14,214 bases of DNA from Spartobacteria bacterium (lineage in GTDB: Bacteria; Verrucomicrobiota; Verrucomicrobiia; Chthoniobacterales; Chthoniobacteraceae), in contig JANXZI010000384.1 of the NCBI GenBank assembly GCA_025355595.1, positions 1 to 14,214 of the forward strand. Reading direction: 5' to 3'. Shown here piece by piece: positions 7,138 to 14,214 of this stretch. The translations under genes were made by a program, and so were the position numbers. The notes beneath the pieces were generated by a model that saw only the letters and a program-made list of their open reading frames with translations, searched no databases and was not told the origin of the DNA. Each line of letters starts with the position of its first letter. The first letter of the stretch is position 1.

Positions 7138-10113
7138 CTACGGCGCTGGCAGAACTCTCGCCCGGTAGAAGCGCGAGGGCTGGAGGGCGGTGATCCCGGG
7201 GTCGGGGACTTCGGTGATCGGGCCGGTGGCGGTGATATCCATGCCGAAGGGCTGCCAGTTCGGGACGGTAAGCTGGTCCGTGTATTCGATGTGGTAGGTG
7301 CGGGTCGCGATGGATTTGAAGCTGAAGAAAAAATCGCTGCCATCGGTGCGCGTGCCGAGGATGCGCGTGGGGTCGGCGGCGTCGCGCGGGTTGGTGCCGC
7401 CAAGAAATTCCTGGAGGTTCGTGAGGCCATCGCCGTCAGCGTCGAGCGCGGCATCAGCGGGCTTGGTCTTGTCGAAGCCATTCGCGATTTCCCAATAGTC
7501 GGGCATGCCATCGCCGTCCGTGTCGAGGGCGGTGATGGTGCCCCGGCCATTCGAGCGGAGGATGGTCGCGTTCGTCGCGTTGCTGAGGCGCAGCAGAAAA
7601 TTCACCGAGGGCTGCGCGAGAACACCGCCGATGAGATTCACGGTGACCTGCGCGGTGACCGAGCCCGCGCCAATCGTGATCGTGCCGCTGGCGGCGGTGA
7701 AGTGGGTGCCGGCGAGCGCGGTGCCATTCACGGTGTTCCAATCCACCGTCACCTCGCGCACCGTCGCGGCGGAGAGCGTGATGGTGAAAGTCGCGGTGCC
7801 CGGCGTGGACGCGGAGCCCTCGGTGGCGGTGACATCATTCACGCTCAGCGAAGGCATCGCGCTTTCCACGGCGCGCGCGGCATTCACACGACCGGAACCG
7901 TACTCGGGATGCGTGCCGTTCACGTAGGTCACGCCGCCGATTTTGTCGCAGGTGTTGCGGAGGATCGTGCGGATTTCGTTTTCGGTGAGCGTGGGATTCA
8001 CCGAGAGCATGAGTGCGGCAATGCCCGCAGCGAGGGGCGCGGCGGACGATGTGCCGCCGAAGTTCATTTTGAAATCATCCGGCGTCCATCCGACTGCGCC
8101 CACTGGGTCGAGCGTGGCGATGTCGTTCCAGCCGCCATTGCTCGGCGCGACGAAATCGAGATGGCCCCCGTAGCAACTATAATCGCTGCGCCGGTCGGTG
8201 TCGTTCGATGCGCCGACGGCGATGCTTTTCGCGTAGCTCGCCGGGTAGCCTGTCGCGGGATCGGCGATATCCGGCGGCCCATGCACGGGGCCGTACGCGC
8301 CGATGATGTTACCGGTGGTGCCGTCGTAAACGGCGATGTAAAAATCCGTGTCGGCGGAGATGGAAAGCGAGGCTGCGAAGGCGAACGTCTCCGTGCCGGT
8401 GACGGTGAACGGCGGAGTGACGAGGACGGATCTCTGATCGTCGGTGAGCTGCGGCGACGCGGCGGAGTAGGTGCCGCCGGTGCCCTTCAGCGCGTTCGTC
8501 GTCTCAAATGTCCACAGCGGTGCGCCAGTGCTCGCGATGTGCTGCCACGTTCCTGAGCGCGCCTCCGTGAAGGTCCTTCCGTCCAACGTGTAGGTGAGAA
8601 CGCTCTCGAAATCCTCGTCGCGCAGGAGATCGTTTCGGTGCGTGTAGCCGTTCGCGTCGAGCAGGCACACGTTGTCAATGCGGAGCGTCTCCTCCCCGGC
8701 GGCGGTCGCGTGTCTCCAGTAGTAAAACCCGTAGTAGTAGGTGCCGCTGAGTGTCGCGGTGGAGAGGCGAAAGCGACCGCCGCCATTCATCCAGGTGCTC
8801 GCGGAATTTCCCGTGGCAAAAAAAACCGGGCAGCCTTTTCCGCCGCGACCGTGCGCGACGGCGTAGTCAATCGCGGCGTCAATGAACGGCGACTCCGAGC
8901 CGCCGCCCCAACTGTTGCTGAGCACGTCGGCGAAGGTGGACGCGTAAATGATCGCCGTGCCGATGGCCGCGTCGGTCGTGAAGGTGCCCGTGTCGTCCGC
9001 GATTTTCACCGGCAGAATCGTGCAGCCGCCCGCGATGCCCGCGGTCTTCGCCGCGGCGGAAAATATCCCGCCGGCGATGCCCGCGGTGCCGGTGCCATGA
9101 CCGTTCGCGCCGACCGGCGAGGGGTTGTTGTCGTTGTTGGCAAAGTCCCAGCCATGCACGTCGTTCACGAAGCCGTTGCCATCGTCGTCGAGCATGTTCG
9201 TTTCCTTGCCGCCGCCGGATTCGCCGGGGTTCGTAAAAATCCGGAGGCCGGGGTGGGTGATGTCCACGCCGTCGTCAATGATCGCGATGACGATGTTGCT
9301 GTTGCCGCGCGTCCGGTCCCACGCGGTGGTCGCCTTCACATCCGCGCCCGCGGTGGCGTGATTCAGCCCGAGATTGCTGAGGGCCTGCTGCGTCGCGAAG
9401 AGGGGATTCGGCGGCGTGTAGTAGTGCTTCATTTCGCGGAGGAAATTTGGCTGCGCCCAGAGCACGCCTTTTGTCTGGGCGAGGTTGCGCGAGACTTGCA
9501 GCGGGTCGTCGGTCTTCGGCTTGGCGAGCCGCAGCCGCCATGCGTTCAGCTTTTCATTTCCGGCACGCGCCACGATCTGGAGGCCCGCGCCCGCGGTGAG
9601 CGCACGCACCTGCGCTGGCGTCGTATTTTCGGGAAATGCCGCGAGAATTTCATCCGTCGCGATCATGCGAGTGCGCGACTTCGGATCGATGAGCACATGC
9701 CGCGCGTAGGCGACGGACGGCTCACCTTGCAGCGCCTTCGGATCCATCGCAGTGCCCGCCTTTGCCGCGCGCACGATGTGGAAGCTGTGGCCCTTGCGGA
9801 ACTCCGCGTGCGCCGCCTCGGTGTGCGCGGGGATGCCCTTGCGCGACTTCAGCGCAGCGATGCCACGGTTGCGTTCGGCCTTCGTGGTGAAGGCTACCGC
9901 CGCGCTTTCCGTCGAGCGCAGGAGGTGGATTTCCTTCCCGTCCGGGAGCCGGAAAAAATCACCCACATCAGCCGTCGCCTCGTTGCGCTTCGCGGGCTGG
10001 GCGACAACTTTCCGAAGATCCTCGAGACGCGTGCCCGGCGGGACGCGCTGGAGCCGCAAGTCCTCCGCACGCAGCGGCACGAGCATGCAGAGCAGCAGCG
10101 CGATGACGCGCAT
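7138..10113 (-). CDS. Secreted S8 (subtilisin-like) serine protease with Calx-beta and calcium-repeat modules
   Basis: The product has 991 residues. A signal peptide (about 1-16, cleavage near PLRA/ED) precedes a long propeptide-like region to about 235. The catalytic domain has Asp280 in AIIDDGVD, His339 in NGHGTGTAG, oxyanion Asn436 in ATGNS and Ser689 in GGTSSAAP. About 185 residues with beta-rich, Tyr- and Thr-rich character (about 438-622) are inserted between the Asn and the Ser. A Calx-beta-type domain (about 755-862) follows, then two DxDGDG calcium-binding repeats (DTDGDGMPDYWE near 864, DADGDGLTNLQE near 891) and a C-terminal beta module ending RFYRARV. It probably degrades protein outside the cell or at its surface. 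The ATG at 10113 begins the signal peptide; 49 upstream in-frame residues are not signal-like. Confidence 0.93.
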   Translation of the reverse strand: MRVIALLLCMLVPLRAEDLRLQRVPPGTRLEDLRKVVAQPAKRNEATADVGDFFRLPDGKEIHLLRSTESAAVAFTTKAERNRGIAALKSRKGIPAHTEAAHAEFRKGHSFHIVRAAKAGTAMDPKALQGEPSVAYARHVLIDPKSRTRMIATDEILAAFPENTTPAQVRALTAGAGLQIVARAGNEKLNAWRLRLAKPKTDDPLQVSRNLAQTKGVLWAQPNFLREMKHYYTPPNPLFATQQALSNLGLNHATAGADVKATTAWDRTRGNSNIVIAIIDDGVDITHPGLRIFTNPGESGGGKETNMLDDDGNGFVNDVHGWDFANNDNNPSPVGANGHGTGTAGIAGGIFSAAAKTAGIAGGCTILPVKIADDTGTFTTDAAIGTAIIYASTFADVLSNSWGGGSESPFIDAAIDYAVAHGRGGKGCPVFFATGNSASTWMNGGGRFRLSTATLSGTYYYGFYYWRHATAAGEETLRIDNVCLLDANGYTHRNDLLRDEDFESVLTYTLDGRTFTEARSGTWQHIASTGAPLWTFETTNALKGTGGTYSAASPQLTDDQRSVLVTPPFTVTGTETFAFAASLSISADTDFYIAVYDGTTGNIIGAYGPVHGPPDIADPATGYPASYAKSIAVGASNDTDRRSDYSCYGGHLDFVAPSNGGWNDIATLDPVGAVGWTPDDFKMNFGGTSSAAPLAAGIAALMLSVNPTLTENEIRTILRNTCDKIGGVTYVNGTHPEYGSGRVNAARAVESAMPSLSVNDVTATEGSASTPGTATFTITLSAATVREVTVDWNTVNGTALAGTHFTAASGTITIGAGSVTAQVTVNLIGGVLAQPSVNFLLRLSNATNATILRSNGRGTITALDTDGDGMPDYWEIANGFDKTKPADAALDADGDGLTNLQEFLGGTNPRDAADPTRILGTRTDGSDFFFSFKSIATRTYHIEYTDQLTVPNWQPFGMDITATGPITEVPDPGITALQPSRFYRARVLPAP

Positions 10114-10225
10114 GCGCGTGCGCGGGCAGATCGGTGTGGGGGAAAGTTTCAACGGCGAGTCAGAGGCAACAAAACTCAGCTTAGCAGCGTGTGGGCACGC
10201 CGCAAATGACAAGGCCGTCTGGCAC

Positions 10226-10285
10226 TGGGAGCGGCGACTTCCGAGTCGCCGAATCAACATGGCGATTCGGAAGTCGCCTCTCCCA
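10226..10285. repeat. Large near-perfect hairpin between two minus-strand genes
   Basis: Arms 10226-10250 and 10261-10285 pair over 25 positions with two exceptions: tgggag/ctccca, a c/t mismatch, ggcgacttccga/tcggaagtcgcc, a g/t wobble, and tcgcc/ggcga, around a 10-base loop. It starts 8 bases past the beta-barrel gene stop (minus strand) and precedes the protease gene. There is no T-run after the stem on either strand, so it is not a canonical intrinsic terminator. It looks like a palindromic repeat unit that may also stop transcription or stabilise the upstream mRNA's 3' end. Confidence 0.65.
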
Positions 10286-10292
10286 ATGGAAC

Positions 10293-11168
10293 TCAGAACC
10301 GCAGCGTAACGCCGAAGAACGTCTGCACGTCCGGCGCGGCGCGCGTGACTCCGAGGTTCACGCCGGCGTCGAGTTGCACGTTTTTTCCAAGCATGAGCAG
10401 GAGCCCGCCGTCCACTGTGGCCATCACGGGCGCGTGCGATTGCGCGCTCAGGTTTGACCAGAATTCCGCGTAGGCGGAGAGCGGGCCGACGATTTTTCGC
10501 GAGACGGAGACGGAGTTTACAAATTCCGCGTGGTGGCCACTCCCCGTGTCATTCGCGATCACCGAGACGCCGGTGTTGAAGCCGAGATCGAAATCACCCG
10601 GCAGGCTCGCGCCGAGCAGGATCACGGCACCGCCCTCGACTTTGCCGTTGCCGAGGAAGTGATTCGCGGTCGGTGCCTTGACGAAAAGAGCCAGCGCGCC
10701 GGCCGTCTTGCCGCCGTCATTGCCCCAAAAGTTTTTCTTCACGAGGATGGTCAGGTCCCCGATGCCCTGTTGCTTCGCGAGCGTGCCGACGGACACGTCC
10801 TTGTCGCGATTCACCTGATAAAATGGGATGAGCAACTGAAGGTCCACCGAGTTTGTGAGGCCGATGCGCAGGTTGGCATTCGCAAAGGTCCAGTTGTCGT
10901 TGCGCACGAAGTCCCGCGCCGGGGTATGGCGGTCGTGGGTGACCGCAAACACGTCCATCTCCAGTTGTAGGTGCCCCGCGTCCACCGTGTGCGGGCTGTT
11001 CGTCTTGTCAGGCCGGTCGGTGTCGAACTCGCGCATCTGCGCCGCGGGCGTGGGGGAAAAAAGCGAGTCGTGCGACTTGTCCGCGGGCTTGTCTTCAGCC
11101 CGGGCGGCAGCGGGCAGAAGGCAGCAAAGCAACGCGGCGAAATTTGTGAGTGCGGGGCAGTGGGACAT
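10293..11168 (-). CDS. Outer-membrane beta-barrel-like protein, MetA-pathway-of-phenol-degradation type
   Basis: The product has 291 residues with a signal peptide (about 1-24, ending AAARA/ED). A FDTDRPDKTNSPHTVDAGHLQLE-like opening (given in part; about 48-70) is followed by alternating hydrophobic strands such as LRIGLTNSVDLQLLIPF and GVSVIANDTG, and the C-terminus ends in FFGVTLRF, a terminal Phe typical of outer-membrane barrels. The D-T-D-R-P-D opening and layout resemble the family named after phenol-degradation MetA, often annotated only as transporter. The actual substrate is unknown, and nothing in the neighbourhood indicates phenol catabolism. It is probably transcribed alone: hairpins lie on both sides. 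No clear Shine-Dalgarno precedes the ATG. Confidence 0.78.
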   Translation of the reverse strand: MSHCPALTNFAALLCCLLPAAARAEDKPADKSHDSLFSPTPAAQMREFDTDRPDKTNSPHTVDAGHLQLEMDVFAVTHDRHTPARDFVRNDNWTFANANLRIGLTNSVDLQLLIPFYQVNRDKDVSVGTLAKQQGIGDLTILVKKNFWGNDGGKTAGALALFVKAPTANHFLGNGKVEGGAVILLGASLPGDFDLGFNTGVSVIANDTGSGHHAEFVNSVSVSRKIVGPLSAYAEFWSNLSAQSHAPVMATVDGGLLLMLGKNVQLDAGVNLGVTRAAPDVQTFFGVTLRF

Positions 11169-11200
11169 GGGCTGTTTCTAGCCAGCGTTTGACAGCATTC

Positions 11201-11234
11201 AATAATAATCTTAGCCGAGGCTAAGATTGTTATT
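11201..11234 (-). terminator. Probable terminator of the aldose 1-epimerase gene
   Basis: aataataatcttagcc (11201-11216) pairs with ggctaagattgttatt (11219-11234), 16 positions with one g/t wobble and a minimal central gap, so the real loop is probably four bases. It lies about 85 bases beyond the epimerase stop. On the minus strand the stem ends in an A/T-rich stretch (attattattg), and an A-rich flank on the other side suits bidirectional use. Because it is also just upstream of the beta-barrel gene start (11168), an operator role is an alternative. Confidence 0.5.
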
Positions 11235-11319
11235 CAAATCTGAAAAATTGCGATGGAGAGGCAAGCATGGATAGGCAGACGGGCCGGTGCGTCGGCGGAA
11301 ACTCGCGGCGCACCGAAAG

Positions 11320-12465
11320 CTACCGCACGGAGAACGTGTGCGTCGTCGTGCTGCGATACGTGGTGTCCGGGCGCAGGACGGCGCTGGGGAATTGCGGCTT
11401 GTTCGGCGAGTCGGGGAAGTGCTGCGTCTCGAGGCACAGGCCGAAATTCTTTTCGTAAACCTTGCCGCCCTTGCCGGTGACTTTCCCATCGAGGTAATTT
11501 CCCGTGTAGAACTGAATGCCCGGCTCGGTGGTGGAAATTTTCATCACGCGTCCGCTCTTCGGGTCGTGGACTTCAGCGACGGGATTCCAATTCGTCGTCT
11601 TGGCGTGCTCATGGTCGATCACAAAATTGTGATCATAGCCGCCCGGCGTGCCGGTCATTTGCGCGAAGTCCTTCGCGATGGTCTTCGCCTTTGTGAAATC
11701 CATCGGACCGTCCGCGACGGGCTCGATTTTTCCCGTCGGGATGCTGCCGTCGTCCACCGGGGTGAACCGGCTGGCGTGCAGCATGAGTTCGTGGCCGAGG
11801 ATGTCGCCCGTGCCCGCGCCCGCGAGATTCCAATACGCGTGGTTCGTGAGGTTCACGACGGTCGGCTTATCGGTCGTGATCTCGTAGTCAATGCTGAGTT
11901 CGTTGTCCTCGGTGAGCGTGTAGGTCACGCTCGCCTTCACGGTGCCGGGGTAGCCTTCCTCGCCGTCGGGGCTCGTCGTCGTGAAACGCACGCGGTTGGG
12001 GTAGTCAGGCACTTCCGCGCTCCAGTTCTTTTTGTCGAAGCCCTTGATGCCGCCGTGCAGGTGGTTCGCGCCGTTGTTCGTGGCGAGCGTGTATTCTTTC
12101 CCGTCGAGCGTGAATTTTCCCTTCGCGATGCGATTCGCATAGCGGCCTGCGGTGCTTCCGAAAAACGGGTGTGAGCCGAGATAGCCATCGAGCGAATCGA
12201 AGCCGAGCGTGATGTCCGCGAGTTTGCCGCTTCGGTCCGGCGTCTCCATGCTCACGAGCGTCGCGCCCCACGTCATCACGCGGGCCTTCAGACCGGCAAA
12301 GTTTCTGAGCGTGAAAATTTCGACTGCTTCGCCGTCCTTGGTTTTGCCAAATGCTGCCCGTTGCGCATCCGGCGGACGTCGGGCAGTGAGGGCAGTGCCG
12401 GTGTGGGCGAAAAGGCAGACGCCGAGGGTGGTCGCGACAGAGGCGAGACGCGGGAAGATGTTCAT
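11320..12465 (-). CDS. galM: Aldose 1-epimerase (galactose mutarotase), secreted form
   Basis: It interconverts alpha and beta anomers of aldoses such as galactose and glucose. The 381-residue product carries the full mutarotase motif set: GRYANRI with Arg108, NHLHGG with His137, NHAYWNL with His209, GYDHNF with Asp278 and the base Glu346 in CLETQHFPDSPNKPQFPS. An N-terminal hydrophobic stretch (about 8-28, ending GTALTA) looks like a signal peptide, so the enzyme probably acts in the periplasm, unlike cytoplasmic GalM of Escherichia coli. The ATG at 12465 begins this signal; an in-frame start at 12537 would add 24 residues ahead of it. No other galactose-pathway gene is nearby, so a role with extracytoplasmic sugar uptake is inference. 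Confidence 0.93.
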   Translation of the reverse strand: MNIFPRLASVATTLGVCLFAHTGTALTARRPPDAQRAAFGKTKDGEAVEIFTLRNFAGLKARVMTWGATLVSMETPDRSGKLADITLGFDSLDGYLGSHPFFGSTAGRYANRIAKGKFTLDGKEYTLATNNGANHLHGGIKGFDKKNWSAEVPDYPNRVRFTTTSPDGEEGYPGTVKASVTYTLTEDNELSIDYEITTDKPTVVNLTNHAYWNLAGAGTGDILGHELMLHASRFTPVDDGSIPTGKIEPVADGPMDFTKAKTIAKDFAQMTGTPGGYDHNFVIDHEHAKTTNWNPVAEVHDPKSGRVMKISTTEPGIQFYTGNYLDGKVTGKGGKVYEKNFGLCLETQHFPDSPNKPQFPSAVLRPDTTYRSTTTHTFSVR

Positions 12466-12575
12466 ACGGGGTGTTGGGTTCAACCCCGCGAAAAGCCCTC
12501 GTGAATGCGCGGAGTCAATCCGAAAGCCGCCGGGCACCGCCTGCGTATTTTCCGCGCTCCTGCGCGATCCGCTTT

Positions 12576-12591
12576 GGCGCGAGTGCGCGCC
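12576..12591 (-). terminator. Hairpin at the end of infA
   Basis: ggcgcg (12576-12581) and cgcgcc (12586-12591) form a perfect 6-base GC stem with a 4-base loop, directly touching the infA stop codon. On the minus strand it is followed by aaagc rather than a T-run, so an intrinsic terminator is not established; read-through toward the epimerase gene is possible. Confidence 0.3.
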
Positions 12592-12815
12592 TAGCCCTGC
12601 AGACGATAGACGATGCGCGCCTTCGAGAGATCGTAGGGCGACATCTCCAGCTTCACGCGGTCGCCCGTGGTGAGGCGGATGAAGCTCTTGCGCATGCGGC
12701 CAGAGATGTGAGCGAGCACGAGGTGCTTATTGGCCAGCTCTACGCGGAACATGGTTCCGGCGAGGACCGAAGTGATTCTTCCCTCGATTTCAATGACATC
12801 GCCTTGGACAGGCAT
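12591..12815 (-). CDS. infA: Translation initiation factor IF-1
   Basis: IF-1 binds the ribosomal A site during initiation with IF-2 and IF-3. The 74-residue product is one S1-like OB fold, with the conserved blocks TMFRVEL, LAHISGRMRKSFIRL, TGDRVKLEMSPYDLSKARIVYR close to the E. coli protein. The chosen ATG at 12815 gives normal family length and begins MPVQGDVIEIEG. The open frame goes on far upstream (to 13460) but is not homologous there. No Shine-Dalgarno is evident. It stands alone, without the ribosomal protein genes (rpmJ, rpsM) that often flank infA. Confidence 0.96.
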   Translation of the reverse strand: MPVQGDVIEIEGRITSVLAGTMFRVELANKHLVLAHISGRMRKSFIRLTTGDRVKLEMSPYDLSKARIVYRLQG

Positions 12816-13103
12816 GGGGTATTTCGTGCGCCGTGCGAGGCGGTGCGGATGATGGTGGGCGACCGTGATCGGGCCGGGGGTTGCAGGAACTTTCCGTGAA
12901 GCACTCTGGCTTGCTCGTCTGCCAGACGAAGGGCCGGGATAGTCGCCGGTTTCCGCGGGAAAGCAAGTCTTAACGAGGTCCGCTTTTTCGAGCCGACTCC
13001 GATCGTGAGCCCGGCCACTGCGGATTTTGCGTTGATCCTGTCGAGTTTTTTTGGAGGGGGCGATCAGGCGTCCGTTTTGGTGATGCGCGAGCGCCTTCGG
13101 TTC
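12816..13103. other. Intergenic stretch upstream of infA without a gene
   Basis: This gap presumably holds the infA promoter, but I cannot assign -35 and -10 boxes with confidence. It contains two mutually exclusive small hairpins, tctggc/gccaga (12905-12910 with 12921-12926) and tcgtctg/cagacga around one base (12915-12929). No tRNA or other RNA gene was recognised, and frames crossing it show no family features. Confidence 0.5.
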
Positions 13104-13143
13104 GAGAAAAGATGAAACCTCCCGGAACTTGCGATCCGGGAGG
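13104..13143 (-). terminator. Intrinsic terminator of the transglutaminase-like gene
   Basis: cctcccgga (13118-13126) and tccgggagg (13135-13143) form a perfect 9-base GC-rich stem with an 8-base loop. On the minus strand it is followed by tttcatcttttctcg, a T-rich run, about 40 bases past the stop codon of the 13181-13753 gene. This is the best terminator in the window and separates that gene from infA. Confidence 0.8.
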
Positions 13144-13180
13144 CTCAGTAGCCCAGCCAAAATGTGTTGCCAGCGCCGGG

Positions 13181-13753
13181 TCAGTTCGAGGCGACGGGTG
13201 ACTTCTTCTTGCTCGCCACTTCCGCGAGGCCGACTTGGGTCGCGGCATGGCGGAAGGTGCTGCCTTTGCTGAAGCTGTAGAGTGGGATGTAGCGGTTCTG
13301 CGGGAGCGAATCCGCCGGGATGGGGGCGCTGCGCAGCGTGCAATCCAGCAGCCACCAGCGGCCTTCGTTTTTCCACATCACCCACGCATGACTGATGCGG
13401 ACGCCTGCCTCCGTCTTGCCGATGACGAAGCGCACATCGCTGTCGCCGAGCTGGCTGCACAGCCAGAGCGCCTTGTCCTTGCAGTCGCCGGAGCGCTTCG
13501 ACGCGGTCGTCTCCGGCATCGCGGCGACGTAGGGGTTCTCCATGCGGTAGTGGAAGCCGCGGCCCTGGATCATGAGCTTCTTAACCTGCTCCATGCTTGC
13601 CTTTTGCTGACCGAGATGGGCGAGGACCGTGCGGACCGGAGACATGTAGCGGTCGTAGGGAGTGTAGGCCGACGGTGTGCCCACATCGAAGGCGGCAGGG
13701 GCGGCGATTTTTGCGATGAGGAGAATGGCGAGAGAGAGGAGAGAGGTTTTCAT
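13181..13753 (-). CDS. Secreted transglutaminase-like cysteine protein
   Basis: The product has 190 residues with a signal peptide (about 1-21, MKTSLLSLAILLIAKIAAPA). The catalytic triad of the transglutaminase-like fold is visible in order: Cys91 in RSGDCKDKA, His122 in ISHAWVMW and Asp137 in WWLLDCT. Such bacterial proteins are usually proteases or amidases, and here it should act outside the cytoplasm; the substrate is unknown. The ATG at 13753 begins the signal peptide; an ATG 27 bases upstream in the same frame (MVIIVSIAM) would also give a hydrophobic start, so the exact start is uncertain. The open frame to 13996 beyond that is not gene-like. Transcription probably stops at the hairpin at 13118-13143. 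Confidence 0.85.
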   Translation of the reverse strand: MKTSLLSLAILLIAKIAAPAAFDVGTPSAYTPYDRYMSPVRTVLAHLGQQKASMEQVKKLMIQGRGFHYRMENPYVAAMPETTASKRSGDCKDKALWLCSQLGDSDVRFVIGKTEAGVRISHAWVMWKNEGRWWLLDCTLRSAPIPADSLPQNRYIPLYSFSKGSTFRHAATQVGLAEVASKKKSPVASN

Positions 13754-14214
13754 TGCTATAGAAACTATAATTACCATGATAGCCAAGCTTGAGCTGTGCC
13801 AATGGAGGCTACGAAAAAACAGTTCTCCATAATTTCCATACTTCGGAGCCGAGAAATATGGCATCCGGTGCAGGCATGAAAATGACCGAGCCTTGGCGCG
13901 GGGCGGATGGACGCCCTTCCACGGCTCCCTACGTGTTGCGCGACAGGGCGTGATGCGGCGCGAGCGCACAGCGCTTCTGGCCTTCAGTTCGAACACGCGC
14001 CAGCCGGGCTAAAGAATTTTAAGAAAAGGCGTGGCCGCCGCGAGGATTCCAAATTCCAAGCTCTGATACGGTCATCTGGAAATAAGAAGTCCGATGCGCG
14101 GCGAAGCAGGGCGGCGTGCCTCGGGTAGGGTGGGCGTCCCGCCTGCCGTATTCCGCGTCCCGCGGAATACACTCGAACGCCGCGGGCATCCGGAACGCTT
14201 GGGATCATCCGTCG
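13754..14214. other. Gene-free right end with palindromes
   Basis: No reading frame here shows family features. Next to the transglutaminase-like gene is a short palindrome, tatag/ctata around aaa (13757-13769), which could be an operator or chance. An imperfect hairpin spans 13888-13927 (gagcc/ggctc, tgg/cca, gggcg/cgccc). A perfect 10-base one is at 14148-14170. The promoter of the transglutaminase-like gene must lie at the left side, but I cannot fix its boxes. The stretch from about 14120 to the end looks repeat-like and may continue beyond the window. Confidence 0.45.
14148..14170. repeat. Perfect inverted repeat, REP-like
   Basis: gtattccgcg and cgcggaatac are exact inverted copies separated by tcc. 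The preceding gggtgggcgtcccgcctgcc is G/C-patterned in the way of repetitive extragenic elements. No T-run follows, so a terminator is less likely. Only one copy is in this window. Confidence 0.5.

Noticed and set aside
7291..8556. A 421-codon plus-strand open frame opposite the protease
   Set aside because: Same reason: compositionally biased shadow with no recognisable motif.
8638..10209. A 523-codon plus-strand open frame opposite the protease
   Set aside because: Antisense shadow in GC-rich DNA; Arg/Ala/Val-rich low-quality product, while the minus strand encodes a protease with full catalytic residues.
11171..11200. Possible promoter (ttgaat, 16 bases, tagaaa) ahead of the beta-barrel gene
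   Set aside because: The -10-like box would be only a few bases from the start codon and both boxes match poorly.
12471..12899. A 142-codon plus-strand open frame across the infA region
   Set aside because: It is antisense to infA and the epimerase leader and has no recognisable features.
13754..14214. tRNA or other structured RNA gene in the right end
   Set aside because: I found no T-loop or acceptor-stem pattern that fits a tRNA, and no known RNA family was recognised.

Overview
The window is 14.2 kb of GC-rich bacterial chromosome with ordinary gene density. The best guess for the source is Verrucomicrobiota. The clues are a large subtilase with Calx-beta, calcium-repeat and FYR-type C-terminal modules, a secreted aldose 1-epimerase, intergenic palindromes, and start codons that mostly lack a Shine-Dalgarno sequence. 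This is inference from recalled protein character, not a database match. I see no phage, CRISPR, transposase, rRNA or tRNA.

Layout, left to right. Bases 1-495 (+) hold the 3' part of a sugar phosphate isomerase/epimerase. It converges on a minus-strand group, ruvC (2535-3038), lipB (1921-2538) and a MoxR-type AAA+ ATPase (761-1825); the convergent gap carries a long inverted repeat and a hairpin. ruvC is divergent from a tight plus-strand operon (3315-5407): an ExbB/TolQ-like channel protein, an ExbD/TolR-like protein, a TonB-like protein and a 79-residue membrane-anchored zinc-ribbon protein. The first three genes overlap by 4 bases and the fourth follows after 4 bases. guaB (IMP dehydrogenase, 5554-7104) follows after a structured leader.

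The rest is on the minus strand: a 991-residue secreted subtilase (7138-10113), an outer-membrane beta-barrel-like protein (10293-11168), a secreted aldose 1-epimerase (11320-12465), infA (12591-12815) and a secreted transglutaminase-like protein with a clear terminator (13181-13753). The last 461 bases have no convincing gene and contain palindromes.

The most interesting signal is in the ExbB-ExbD-TonB-like operon. The channel Asp of ExbD reads Asn, the TM3 Glu of ExbB reads Gln, and the TonB-like partner keeps the SxxxH membrane motif. The IMP dehydrogenase also departs from the family: Ser replaces the usual Asp before the (S/T)(S/A)HGHS motif, and its post-flap segment is altered. The subtilase has about 185 extra residues between its oxyanion Asn and catalytic Ser. 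Several distinct intergenic palindromes suggest repeat families in this genome. Nothing seen amounts to a demonstrated new system.
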